DNA of 64,000 bases. Source: Lunularia cruciata. Taxonomy: Eukaryota; Streptophyta; Marchantiopsida; Lunulariales; Lunulariaceae. The DNA is taken from contig OX419757.1 of the NCBI GenBank assembly GCA_948567375.1, positions 40,982,001-41,046,000 on the forward strand, read 5' to 3'. Numbering within the stretch: position 1 is the first letter of the stretch; each line of letters opens with the position of its first letter. The position numbers were made by a program, and so were the translations under genes. Of this stretch, positions 21,391-32,113 are shown in pieces. A model generated the notes under the pieces. The model was given only the letters and a program-made list of their open reading frames with translations, did not search any database and was not told the origin of the DNA.

Positions 21391-22294
21391 AGTTGTGTCA
21401 GAAGTAAGGGCAGGTACTGCACCCCTACTAGGTGTAGATCCTCTACCACCACCTCTACCACCTCATCCTCCATGAGCAGGAGCTCCTCTACTACCTACCA
21501 TAGCAGCCCTACCACTCTGTAACTCCGGATGTAGGTCAAAACACCGGTCACTAGTGTGACCAAATCTGTGGCAATGCTCACACTGCGTCTGTGCTGACTG
21601 TGATGCACCCAAGGTATCAGGTCCACCACAAGTCCAACAAGCAACACCACCACTCATTGGCTGCTGTTGACTCAAAAATGAGGGTAAGGGTCTAACTCCA
21701 CAAGGCCCTCTACTCGCTCTATAGGATCTGGGCTGTCCACCTTGTCCTCAAAAACCAACTAGGCGTGGTGCACTCTGCTGCACTCTAGAAGAAGTCACAG
21801 CCGTGGATGAGGACTCCCTACCAAATCCAGATGTCACCACTCTCTCCTCCACCATGTTGAGCTCAATATGCTTAGCCAAACCAAAGACCACTGCCAAAGT
21901 AGGCAAAGTAGCCTGTAACAACGTAACATCAAAAACTCTACATTGCAACTCTCTGTCCAATATCCCATACCACAACTGGACTGCCTGGACCTCAGTAACT
22001 CCTTGAGTGAAACTGATCAGCCACCTCATACGAGTGTATGCCTCGCGTAGGCTCTCTCCAGCCTTCCGCTGAAACTCTTGCAAGCTCCTCAGCTTGTCAG
22101 TCCGCACTCCTTGGTAGTTCTGCCTCAAACATAGAAAGAACTCCACCATGGGGTTAAACCCCGGTACCACACCACCTCCTGTAGTGGCACCTCCACTCGT
22201 AGTAGCACTATCTCCAGCTAGTGCACTTCCACTAGCTCCACCCACACTACTTGAGCTAGAACTCGTAGGTACAACCAATCTACTCCTAGCCACC
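21391..22294 (-). pseudogene. Gag of element D, C-terminal part with zinc knuckle
   Basis: This is the capsid/nucleocapsid part downstream of the inserted element C. The retrotransposon-gag block (FNPMVEFFLCLRQNYQG; SLREAYTRMRWL; ELQCRVFDVTLLQ) is at 21,880-22,160. The CCHC knuckle C-EH-C-HRFG-H-TSDR-C is at about 21,545-21,590. A further Cys pair (CWTC) precedes it. The N-terminal part of gag lies on the other side of element C (29,594-30,069). Confidence 0.87.
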
Positions 22295-23029
22295 TGTAAT
22301 ACTCCAAGGACAAGAGAAGAGAGAAAACACAGATTGCACACTCAAACATTCAATGCCCCAAGGGAACACCTTCTCTTTATTATATAGACAAAGAGGATCT
22401 CCTCCAAGGAAGCTCCACCATAGGATTAGGGACACAGATAGATGACATGTCAGCAAGCTCCACCCTTGGATTACTTACTTGGATGGGTGACCTGTCTGGT
22501 CTAGGTCCTATCTGGTTGGTCAAACAAGCTTTGACCGGAGGGAATCTTTTAGGGAATCTTCTTGTAGGAATCTTGGAATCACATAAGGTACCGTTGGAAA
22601 GCTCTCGACAAAACAAAGCAGGGAGGAGGGAAGGCTAGCCTTTCCTCTGTTGGAGGGGGGATCTGCACATTTTTGAGGCCTAATTCATCCCTTTAGGCCT
22701 CCGAAATTGCCTTCAAAGATTTCAGGCATATTTTGGTCCCTACTCTATTAGTAGAAGTCCCCTTTTGGTGATACCTCTTTCTGATCTGTTTAGTCCATCA
22801 TGTGTAACATCCTTCCAGATGTTACCAAACCAATTCTCACCTTTAAATCATATGTCTAGCTATTGGTTCTAAGGTTCTCAAGTCTATTTTGGTTTCTGCC
22901 CTATTAGTAGAAGTACTCTTTTGGTGATACTTCTATCTGATCTAATTTGACCATCATGTATAACATCATTCTAGAAGTTACCAAACCAAATTTCACATCT
23001 AGATCATATGGCTAACCCTTGGTATTACA
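22295..23029 (-). repeat. 3' LTR of element C
   Basis: 735 bp, on the plus strand starting TGTAATACTCC and ending GGTATTACA. A TATA-like CTATATAAT motif lies on the minus strand near 22,380-22,390. Confidence 0.94.
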
Positions 23030-23044
23030 TACCTCCCTCCTTTT
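23030..23044 (-). promoter_or_regulatory. Polypurine tract of element C
   Basis: Minus strand AAAAGGAGGGAGGTA directly before the 3' LTR start TGTAATACC. Confidence 0.8.
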
Positions 23045-24613
23045 AAGACGCAACGTTCTCGTTGCGCAATTGTTGCTCAAATGCTTATATCAACACCGGT
23101 GCATGTGCCAAATTGGCAGCGGGTTCCCAGGTTGCTTCATAGAGGGGGTAACCTTTCCATTGTACTAGATATTCCACCCGCGGATGGCGAGTACCACGCA
23201 TGCGTTTTTGGAGAATCCGCTCTACTTCATATTCCTCTGTGCCATCAATGAGTGTTGGACAAGGTCAAATGTCCTGTGTGGAAGGACCTTGGCCTGATCG
23301 GGGAGCATATCTGCGTAGTAGGGAGACATGGAACACTGGATGGATCTTCATGTGTGGTGGTAGCTCAAGGTGATAGGCCACAGCGCCGATGCGACGAAGA
23401 ATTGAGAAAGGCCCAATAAAATGAGGTCTGAGCTTACGAGATCCAACTAATGTGAGGTTGGTTGTCGATAGCCACACTTGATCCCCAACATTGAACTCCA
23501 TGTGCCGATGGTGTGCATTAGCATACTGCTTTTGTCGATTTTGCGCAATCTGTAACCTGTGCTTGGCGCTCTCCACACCTTGTTGGATTCTAGAAACAAA
23601 TGTGTTGACTGCATCAACCTTGGTAGTCACTGGACGGATCTTCATCAAGCTAGAAGGTGTGAAGGGATGCTCACCATACATGAGGAAGAACGGAGTGACC
23701 TGGGTGGAGGCATTCATTGAATTGTTATAAGCGAATTCCACCAACGGTAGTAGGGTGTCCTACCTCTCTTGCTCTTCTAAGGTGAAGCCGCGTAACATGT
23801 CTTCAATCGTGCGATTAGCCCGCTCTGTTTGGCCATCTGTTTGAGGGTGGTAAGCTGTAGACATGGCCAACTTGGTTTTGAAGAAACCAAAGAGTGTTCA
23901 CCAAAACAAACTGGTGAATTGGGTGCCTCTATCGATGATGAGTACTCTAGACAAGCCATGGTGAGCAAAGACTGCATCTAAGTATAGTTGAGCTAGTTGT
24001 GGAGCGGTCACTTCCTTGGTGGTAGGGCGTACATGAATCATTTTGCTGAGCCGGTCCACAAAGACCACAATGGAGTCAAACCCTGAGGTGGTCTTGGGTA
24101 ATTTGCAGACAAGATCCATACTCACTTGTTCCCAACGTTGGGTAGGAGTGGAGAGAGGTTGAAGGAGCCCTATAGGAGCTTGATTAGAAGCTTTGTTTTG
24201 TTGACAAAGTAGGCAGCTACGCACATAGTCCATCACGTCGTTGCTCATCTTGGGCCAATAGTAATGGCGCTTGATTGCATCCAAGGTCTTGTCTACTCCG
24301 ACATGAGCTGCAATGGCCGAATCATGACATTCCGCTAGAATGGTGGTGCGTAAGTCTGGGACATTTGGGATCCATAATCTGCCATCCCGAAAGGTGAGTC
24401 CTTGGGTGCTGGTGACACCTTTGGACAATTGCGCTTCTACAATCTGTGGATCAGTTTTTGTAGCAGCTATAATCTCTTGCCAGAATTCAAGGTTAATCTT
24501 AACCTCTGCCACCAAGTTGTTGGCCATTGGCATACGGGTGAATGCATCTGCCAGTTGTTTCTTACCTTCCACGTAGGTGATTGTCATGTTGAAGCGTTGT
24601 CGCCACTCTGCCC
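23045..24613 (-). pseudogene. Integrase with C-terminal chromodomain, element C
   Basis: On the minus strand the zinc head contains HDSAIAAHVGVDKT..HYYW and CLLCQQNK near 24,200-24,330. The core contains VSMDLVCKLP (first Asp), VLIIDRGTQF (second Asp; usually SDRG), then [14 protein letters not shown] (catalytic Glu) near 23,830-23,870. A GPF/Y module (LRPHFIGPFSILRRIG) is near 23,400, then HPVFHVSLLRRY. A chromodomain follows at about 23,075-23,230: EEYEVERILQKR, then VEYLVQWKGYP and ATWEP. Chromodomains of this position bind methylated H3 tails. A frame break near 23,900 and a stop near 23,265 disable it. Confidence 0.92.
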
Positions 24614-25305
24614 TATGAGCCGGCCTGTCTCTCACTCAGGATGAACCTCTGATGGCTATTATGGTAGCGCACCATGGACTAAGAAGGCAAGGAACCCCAA
24701 CTCCATCATACTCCTCCAAGGCTAACACTCCAAGACTCAAGACATTGCTCACTAGAGAACTCAATGAGAGAGAGATAGTTGCAAATGAAAGGATGATGAG
24801 TACCTCCTCACCCCTTGTTTATATACTTGTGAAATAGTTACGTACCAAAGTTACTAATTACCATTGTAACTCAAGTTATTAGACTAAAAGTCAAGTAAAG
24901 TCAAAAAGTAGAAAGGAATATCCATTCACATGGGCATATTCCCCTAAGCATGTGGTCTTATCTTGACCCAACCACTAAAGCAAGGATTCCTTCACATGGG
25001 CTATCCTTGGACTAAAGAAGAATCCAAAACAAAAAGGCTTGCGGGCCCAAGAGTTCTCAACTCTTTCCCCAAAGCCAAACACCTAGGAATAATACCAAGT
25101 CAACACACTAAAATCCAAAATAGTGGTGCTCATCTTTTCTACTTCCTCTAAAGTAAGGTCCCATCTATCTTAGCTATGACTAACTTTAGCTAACCATGAC
25201 TAATATAGAACCATCCTTTATCTCTATATAAATAATATCTCTTAAGTACTTGTAATACCAAGCTAAATATCACAATACCACACACATGCACAAATGGGTA
25301 TTATA
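24614..25305 (-). repeat. Solo LTR of family A inside element C
   Basis: 692 bp, minus orientation, flanked by the 4-bp duplication GCCC (24,610-24,613 and 25,306-25,309). Read on the minus strand it starts TATAATACCC, the same mutated start seen in the 5' LTR of element A. Confidence 0.93.
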
Positions 25306-26639
25306 GCCCACCAAATTTGGCGACGAGATAGATCCTTCTGCGTCTCGAGGTAGACTAGAGGTTTGTGGTCTATCTCTACTACAAATGCCTTCTTGCCCAG
25401 GTAGTGCTTCCAATGCTTGGTTGCTAGAACGATGGCCAGCTCTTCTTGTTCTGTGGTGTGGTAGTTGCGCTCTGCCGGTAACAACTTTCGAGAGAAATAT
25501 GCAATTGGATGCCATCCGTCATGCCACTCTTGTTGTAGGACTGCTCCTATTGCTACGCCTGATGCATCTGTAACCAACTTGATTGGACGTTTTGAGTCAT
25601 ACCACTTCAAGATTGGTGCATGTAGCAAGGCGGCCTTCAATTCTTGAAAGGCCAACTCTTGTGCAGTTCCCCATGTCCACTTCTTCCCCTTGCCAAGTAG
25701 TGTCGTTAAAGGCTGTGCAACCTTGGAGAAGTCCTTGACAAATCTACGATAGAATCCCGTCAACCCCAAGAAGCTCTTAAGTTGAGTCTGATCTTCTGGG
25801 GCACTCCATTTTTGAATGACCTCTATTTTATCTATCAATACTTGAATGCCCTCTGCACTTACTCTATGCCCTAAGTAGTCTACTTCAGACTTGCCAAACT
25901 CACACTTTGAGATTTTGGCGTACAACTGATTCTGTCTTAGAATCTGGAGGACCTCTTGTAGATGTTGTTTGTGTTCTGTCATCATGCTACTATATACTAA
26001 GATATCATCCAAGAAGACGATTACAGACTTATCCAAGTATGGATGAAATATGTCATTCATTAGGCTCATGAAAGTGGCAGGCGCATTGGTGAGGCCAAAA
26101 GGCATCACAAGATACTCAAAGTGGCCATACTTGGTTCGAAAGGCAATTTTGTACACATCCTCCTCAGCAATTCAGATTTGATTGTAACCGCTCCGCAAGT
26201 CCAGTTTGGTGAAGTATCTCGCTCCATGGAGTTGATCAAACAGGTCATCCATGCGAGGTAAGGGGTATTTGTTCTTCACTGTTTGCTGATTGAGACCCAG
26301 ATAGTCAATGCACATGCGCATTGTACCATCCTTCTTCTTCACAAACAAGATAAGGGCCCCATATGGTGATATGCTAGGTTGGATGAACCCTTTCTGTAGC
26401 ATCTCCTCAATTTGAGTCTTACACTCCTCCAACTCATGAGGTGATAGGCAATATGGGGCCTTACAAGGAGGTGTCTTCCCCGGGAGTGTCTCTATTTTGT
26501 GATCTACTCGCCTTTTAGGTGGTAATCCTGGGGGTAGATCATCGGGAAAGACATCTTGAAACTCATCCACCACATCCTTCAATTTCTCAGGAATTTGTCC
26601 AACGAGTTGTGCACTCTGGACTTCTCTTATTAGACCCAT
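25306..26639 (-). pseudogene. Reverse transcriptase and RNase H of element C
   Basis: On the minus strand RT starts with [17 protein letters not shown] near 26,570. It contains [20 protein letters not shown], then [13 protein letters not shown] up to a break at 26,160. Then come [12 protein letters not shown] and the palm motif [10 protein letters not shown] near 26,000. RNase H follows from about 25,600 ([36 protein letters not shown]). The solo A LTR cuts it at 25,305, and the RNase H tail resumes at 24,613 (YVEGKKQLADAFTR). Only a few lesions are visible. Confidence 0.92.
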
Positions 26640-27068
26640 AAAACATCTATTGGTCTTACAAACAGTTGTTGTCCCTACGACATATAGAGGCAGTTTCTGC
26701 CTGTGTGATTTTTCTTTGACCCCAATGATTGACCATTAGTAGGTTCTCACTACTTTCTTCCTCCAATCCACCATTGGGTTGTACTGCTCCATCCATGGCA
26801 TGCCTAAAATTGCATCATAACGGGCTAATTGTATCACTCACCACTCAATTGCTTCCTGATATTCTCCTACAGAGAGGGTTACTCGTCTAGGTAATGATTC
26901 AATTCTCTTTGTTTGCCCATTTGGTAACTCTACTTCTTCACTTCCATCTCTCTCTAGATCCATTCCCAATCTTATTGCAACAGAGCGAGACAAGAAATTC
27001 TCTGTTGCTCCCGGATCTATTAATACTCTCACTTGATTACCTTCTAGGATTCCATTCACGACAATCAA
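26640..27068 (-). pseudogene. Aspartic protease of element C
   Basis: The minus-strand frame 27,068-26,838 has the retropepsin-like site VLIDPGATENFLS; the family consensus D-S-G-A has become D-P-G-A. A stop at about 26,838 separates it from RT. Confidence 0.8.
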
Positions 27069-27238
27069 TTGTGAGGTTCCCTTTTGGGATCTTTGCGCAT
27101 AATTCTTCTTCCTTCCCTTGCTTCTCTGCTTCCTTATTGAGCCAGTAAAGCCGCGAGGTACATTTATTGGCGATCTTTGTTTTCCGAAGTGGTTTCCACC
27201 TCCTCCTCTTCAATGTGCCTCTCCATGTTGTTCAAAGA

Positions 27239-28250
27239 TCACCTGTACAAAGGCCGAGGGCCTCTAGGGAAACGAGTGCAACAATTGGTAGATATGTACC
27301 CAATACGGCCACAATTGTAAAAACGGCGTTGTTCTCCTCGAGTCCCTTCTCCTCGTGGGACTCCATCTCTTCGTTCTTCTACTCGTCCCCGCTCTCCTTG
27401 AAGCGGCCGTGCTCCTTGATCTCGGAATCGAAGGTTGCCCAATTCCATCGGTATTGGTCCACCCATGTGTGGCATTTCTGCTTGATAATGTTGAGGTGGA
27501 ACTACTCCTTCACCTCCACTTAATGCTCCTGCTATTCTATGCGCACAAGCAATGGCTTCAAATACCGTGCGAGGGTTTTGCACCATGACTTCTTGACGAA
27601 TCTGCTCTTTCAACCCTTGTTTGAAATTGTCGAGAGCCTCTGCTGGACTCATGTCGGTAATTGCAACTTGTAGATCCAGAAAGGCCTCCACATACTCTTG
27701 GACACTATTCTTTTGTCTCAATCCCCATAGTCGGGTTCGAGCCATCTGCACAGAATCCACCAATTGGAAATTCTTTAGCAGTCCTTCTTGCATTACTGTC
27801 CATGTGACCTCCCTTCTCTTAGCCAACATGGATCGTTCCCAAGCATCATACCATGTGAGCGCTTTATCGGTCAAGTACCCACATGCAAACACACTTGCAG
27901 CATGCTCTGTGATCTCTGTTGAGAACAATCAAAAATATCGATTCATTCTCAAGATCCAATTTTCCACTACTCCCATCGTACGCTGCCCCTTGTAAGGCTC
28001 AATGTTGCAAGTCTTCTTCATCCGGAGTAGCAATGTGGCTTCATCATTGATAGGGTTTGTAGGCATGGGTGCCTCTCCAAGTACTTTGGTTGCAGGTACT
28101 GGGTTTTGAGACGGCTCTTCTCCTTGCATGGCTTGATCGTTCCTAAGGATCTGCACTTGACTTTGTCATGTCTCCATGGTCATCTTAATCTCTCGAAATT
28201 CATTCAGCATCCCTTGCATTCCTTGCACCAGCTCTTGCAACTGTGGATCC
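27239..28250 (-). pseudogene. Gag of element C
   Basis: The minus-strand frames from about 28,250 (near a CAT codon complement at 28,250) contain NIEPYKGQRTMGVVENWI and, after a break at 27,929, the capsid block YLTDKALTWYDAWE and LFWGLRQKNSVQEYV-like wording. The nucleocapsid knuckle near 27,300 reads F-YN-C-GRIG-Y-ISTN-C, so two of four zinc ligands (first Cys and His) are lost. Confidence 0.82.
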
Positions 28251-28839
28251 ATGGTTCATGCAACACCCAATTGCTAACGTCTACTTCAATACAGAGTCAA
28301 TATAATCACTCTGGAAGGCACACAAACTATCGGAACTACCATTGGGACCTTAGAAGCTATCAGTTGTTGATAATACTCCTCAGCAAAATTCCTAACCACA
28401 AAATCTCTAAACATCACTTTTGGCCTCACTACATAACGGATTTCTACTTGAGTGTTGAAAGGAAAGGATTTAGGACATTCATATCCATTTTATCATAATA
28501 GAATGTAGATCATCAAATCCCACTCTCTGTCATATATCACCACAGGTAGAATCACCGGGTTTGGTGAGTTCATCACTCTGTCCATGAATTCCGCACCAAA
28601 GTGATAAACTTGCGATACCCTCATCTGCTCACGCTGGATGTACATAACCTTGATGTAGAATGGATTTGAAAATGGAAAGCTAGGTGCCGGAAATTGTCCT
28701 CCCGGCACATCCATCCCATCCGCTCTCTAATGCCCTTCCTAAGTCTAGCGATTACTCTATATTCTCCACCTCAAATTACTCAATTTCAGTAGTTTGTGCT
28801 ATTCCAAGAGGGGTGATCCACTCTCTTGGACTAGAACAC

Positions 28840-28853
28840 TTGCTCTGATACCA
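28840..28853 (-). promoter_or_regulatory. Primer-binding site of element C
   Basis: On the minus strand TGGTATCAGAGC follows the 5' LTR after one base. It is the standard complement to the 3' end of plant initiator methionine tRNA. Confidence 0.92.
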
Positions 28854-28854
28854 T

Positions 28855-29588
28855 TGTAATACTCCGAGGACAAGAGAAGAGAGAAAACACAGATTGCACA
28901 CTCAAACATTCGATGCCCCAAGGGAGGACCTTCTCTTTATTATATAGACAAAGAGGATCTCCTCCAAGGAAGCTCCACCATAGGATTAGGGACACAGATA
29001 GGTGACATGTCAGCAAGCTCCACCCTTGGATTACTTACTTGGATGGGTGACCTGTCTGGTCTAGGTCCTATCTGGTTGGTCAAACAAGCTTTGACCGGAA
29101 GGAATCTTTTAGGGAATCTTCCTATAAGAATCTCAAAATCACGTAAGGTACCATTGGAAAGCTCTCGACGAGACAAAGCAGGGGGGAGGGAAGGCCAACC
29201 TTTCCTCTATTGGGGGGGGGATCTGCACATTTTCGAGGCCTAATTCATCTGTTTAGGCCTCCAAAATTGCCTTCAAAGATTTCAGGCATATTTCGATCCC
29301 TACTCTATTAGTAGAAGTCCCCTTTTGGTGATACCTCGTTCTGATCTGTTTAGTCCATCATGTGTAACATCCTTCCAGATGTTACCAAACCAATTCTCAC
29401 CTTTAAATCATATGTCTAGCTATTGGTTCTAAGGTTCTCAAGTCTATTTTGGTTTTTGCCCTATTAGTAGAAGTACTCTTTTGGTGATACTTCTATCTGA
29501 TCTAATTTGACCATCATGTATAACATCATTCTAGAAGTTACAAACCAAATTTCACATCTAGATCATATGGCTAACCCTTGGTATTACA
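28855..29588 (-). repeat. 5' LTR of element C
   Basis: 734 bp, partner of 22,295-23,029, ending on the plus side at GGTATTACA followed by the target duplication CCACC. Confidence 0.94.
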
Positions 29589-29593
29589 CCACC

Positions 29594-30069
29594 GAGCCTG
29601 AAGTGATGGAGACATAGTGTGGAGATCAATATTGTCTCCATAACTCAATCTCCTCCAAATGAGCTCTCTTGAACTCATGGTAGTCATCCATCGGTGGACC
29701 CTCTAAGTGTTGAAACAACCCCTTCCATGCCATGAAGGGTGTAAACAAAGTCGAGTTCCGCATCTGTTGCAGATCACACCAACTATTGAACTCTTGGATG
29801 AAGTCATCCAACTCAATGGTACCCAATGTACCAGAGTAATGCTTAGGGCTTTTGGAGGCCCCATAAATCTTGTCCATGTCCCATAACAACGGTGCGGACA
29901 CACCGAGTGCACTCTCAATTGAATCAGCTCCTATGTCGAACTCCAACTAAGAGTCAATCTCCTCCCTCACTGGGACCTGAGATACAAGCTGATACCGAGC
30001 ACCACTCCGAGTAAACCCATTGTGTACTACAGGGCTAACTCCTCTAGAATTTCCAAAGAACTCCGTCAT
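29594..30069 (-). pseudogene. Gag of element D, N-terminal part
   Basis: The minus-strand frame opens with ATG at 30,069 (MTEFFGNSRGV), has one in-frame stop near 29,947 and continues with ESALGVSAPLLWDMDKIYG, LDDFIQEFNSWCDLQQM and FKRAHLEEIELWRQY. It resembles the N-terminal matrix/capsid region of Ty3 gag. Insertion of element C interrupts it at 29,593; the rest is at 21,391-22,294. Confidence 0.75.
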
Positions 30070-31340
30070 GACAAAGTAACCACAACAACAAACTCAAACC
30101 ACCAACTGCAACCACAAGTCGCAATTGCAAGTGCCAACACCACCATGTGCCAATACCAACTAAGCACCACCCACTAATGTAACTCTAATCGAGATAACTA
30201 CACCAGAAGAAAGGGCAACTTGTAACTTGCCATCATAACATGCACTCTCACGGTCTGCAGGTCATCACTTCTTGCCTCACCGGAGAGAAACAAAGGTAGT
30301 CTGATTGGTCATCACTCCAGCCTCACCACCGAGAGCACACCAGAGCACCAATGCTCAAAAGTCAGGGCACCTCACACAAACGTGGTGCACAAACAGGAAG
30401 TAGAGAATGGAGGAGGTCCAATCACAAGAAATCTAAACAAAAACCCTCCATCTCATAATACAACACGAGACTAACTCTGCCACCATTTGGCATTTGACAT
30501 AAGAGAAGTTTGTATCTAAGTCCTAAGCTACCAGGATCACCAAGAATGGGATCAAACTGCCTCTCCTAGCCAAAGCTACATGTGTATAGATAACAGTGGC
30601 ACAATCATTAGGACAACAAGTGAGAGTGGACCAGTTTGCTAGGGCACCAATCTAGGAACAAGAGATCTAGGGGTCAAACCCTATTGCGCACAATCTAGCA
30701 AGAAAGGCAGATTTTGCCAACCAATGACCAAGATCTACTCTAAACTAGCTAGCCTCACACCAGCAAGCTGGCCCTTTTGGCCCTTCTAGGCCTTTGTAGC
30801 CTCTCACAACCCTATGCCTCAAAGCCTCTAAACGCCGAAATTCAGCCAAATGAGGTCTTTCTTCTTGCCACTTTGAACCTCCTCCACCAAAATTGGTGAA
30901 ACTTCTCCAAATCTGGCCAAACAGCAAAACCAAATGAGGCCTTCCTTCTTGCCACTTTGAACCTCCTCCACCAAAATTGGCAAAACTTCTCCAAACTTGC
31001 AAAAGTCTTCTAAATCTGGCCAAACAGCGAAACTCTTCCAAATCTGGCCAAAATTTGACGTAAATTCCAACCAAAATCTAATGTAAAATTTGACGTAAAC
31101 CCTAAAGTTGGCTGTCTGCCAAATCCCCCGCTAACTTTCCACTCAAGCCAAATTGACAACACGGGTTTTTCCAAATCACAAATTCATGAGAATAGCTTCC
31201 CAACTCCACCTTCAACTTGACTTTCTGAGCCCAACTCGCAGCAAATTTGTCCTGCCTTCACTTCTTGAGCTCAAAATCACAACCACTACTCAAAATTTGC
31301 TCCTTCTTTGCTCAACATTTGGCTAGCGCTTCCGCACACT
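30070..31340 (-). other. Untranslated leader of element D with an 84-bp tandem duplication
   Basis: About 1.3 kb between the 5' LTR and gag. It holds two tandem copies, period 84 bp, at 30,848-30,931 and 30,932-31,015, each containing GCCACTTTGAACCTCCTCC. The minus-strand frame through them repeats FGGGGSKWQE but looks incidental. No standard primer-binding site is recognisable next to the LTR. Confidence 0.55.
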
Positions 31341-31948
31341 GTCTGCCTAACTGCCAAATCTGCATCAATTGAACAAGCTTCTGCACTCTAGGGAAACACT
31401 GAACTTGAATCGAGCTACCAACAATCCACCGAGCTTGGAGATACCACCAACACTCAAAGTTCATGCACCTGATTTCCCCCTGACTTCACTTCTTTGATGT
31501 AATCAGATTGCTTACCACTCTCAACTCAACTCAACTTAGATCAGTACTTGATCTGTCACTCTATAAACTGCCAATAATTGGGCACTGATTACAGTCAAGC
31601 CACACCTACTCAAGCATAGAGAAACTAGGTGACGCTCGTGGGCTTTTGTCCACCATAGCCAGGAACTCAAAGGCTCAACATCAGAGAAGTGAGCTCTTTG
31701 GAGCTCACTTCAGAACTATACTCCTTGGACTCGAGCTAGCTCTGAAACCCTAACGGTCCCACTGATAGCACACTCGATGGTGCAAACCGTGCAAAGTGAC
31801 GGTGGGCACCACCGTGAAATCAGTACCCCAAACACAAAATTTGACCATCAGAAAGTAGTCTTTGAGAAACTACTGAAAGAACTCTAACTACTATCATTGG
31901 AACTCTAGTGTCCGAGCATCTAGATGCGGCACTACAAATGGCGTGACA
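31341..31948 (-). repeat. 5' LTR of element D
   Basis: About 608 bp, homologous to 13,947-14,558. On the minus strand it starts TGTCACGCC directly at the target duplication (ACCT on the plus strand at 31,949-31,952). It lacks the 105-bp module found next to the 3' LTR. Confidence 0.85.
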
Positions 31949-32113
31949 ACCTCCTTGTGGGTACCCAATAGAATCTTCTTCATAGTTTGAGCTCCATTCA
32001 TTCCATTGAAGCAACTACTTGAGATTATCACTCTCTATTTCCGCCCTTATAATCAATCGGATTGACTTTGCAATATTTTGAAGAAGAACAATACAAGAGC
32101 TTGTGCGAGGCAT
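31949..32113 (-). pseudogene. PIF/Harbinger transposase relic, N-terminal piece
   Basis: The minus-strand ATG at 32,113 opens MPRTSSCIVLLQNIAKS, runs to a stop and then shows WNEWSSNYEEDSIGYPQGG up to the D insertion. With one copy of ACCT removed, the sequence leads straight into the middle piece at 13,869. The assignment rests mostly on this continuity, since N-termini of these transposases are variable. Confidence 0.55.

Larger units (their letters stand above)
22295..29588 (-). mobile_element. Ty3/gypsy chromodomain element C, full length
   Basis: 7.3 kb, minus strand, nested in the gag of element D with a perfect 5-bp duplication CCACC (22,290-22,294 and 29,589-29,593). LTRs of 735 bp (22,295-23,029) and 734 bp (28,855-29,588) are about 96 percent alike by eye. 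Order: primer-binding site for initiator Met tRNA, gag, protease, RT, RNase H, integrase, chromodomain, polypurine tract. A solo A-family LTR (24,614-25,305) interrupts RNase H. Stops show it is inactive. Confidence 0.95.
13874..31948 (-). mobile_element. Ty3/gypsy element D: gag-PR-DNA methyltransferase-RT-RH-IN-PHD
   Basis: This minus-strand element is bounded by the 4-bp duplication ACCT (13,870-13,873 and 31,949-31,952), with inverted ends TGTCATGC and GCGTGACA. LTRs of about 610 bp lie at 31,341-31,948 (5') and 13,947-14,558 (3'). After removing element C and a solo A LTR it would be about 10 kb, long for a Ty3 element because of a cytosine methyltransferase between protease and RT. A PHD finger ends pol. 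Its insertion splits the Harbinger relic between 31,949 and 13,869. Many stops and frameshifts show it is inactive; copies E and F are relatives. Confidence 0.92.

Noticed and set aside
22447-22638. Open frames inside the C LTRs (also 29,007-29,243)
   Set aside because: They occur only in LTR sequence, differ between copies by stops, and have no start context or domain.
30745-31074. Minus-strand frame with repeated FGGGGSKWQE in the leader of D
   Set aside because: It follows from an 84-bp DNA duplication in untranslated sequence; there is no counterpart in other elements and no domain.
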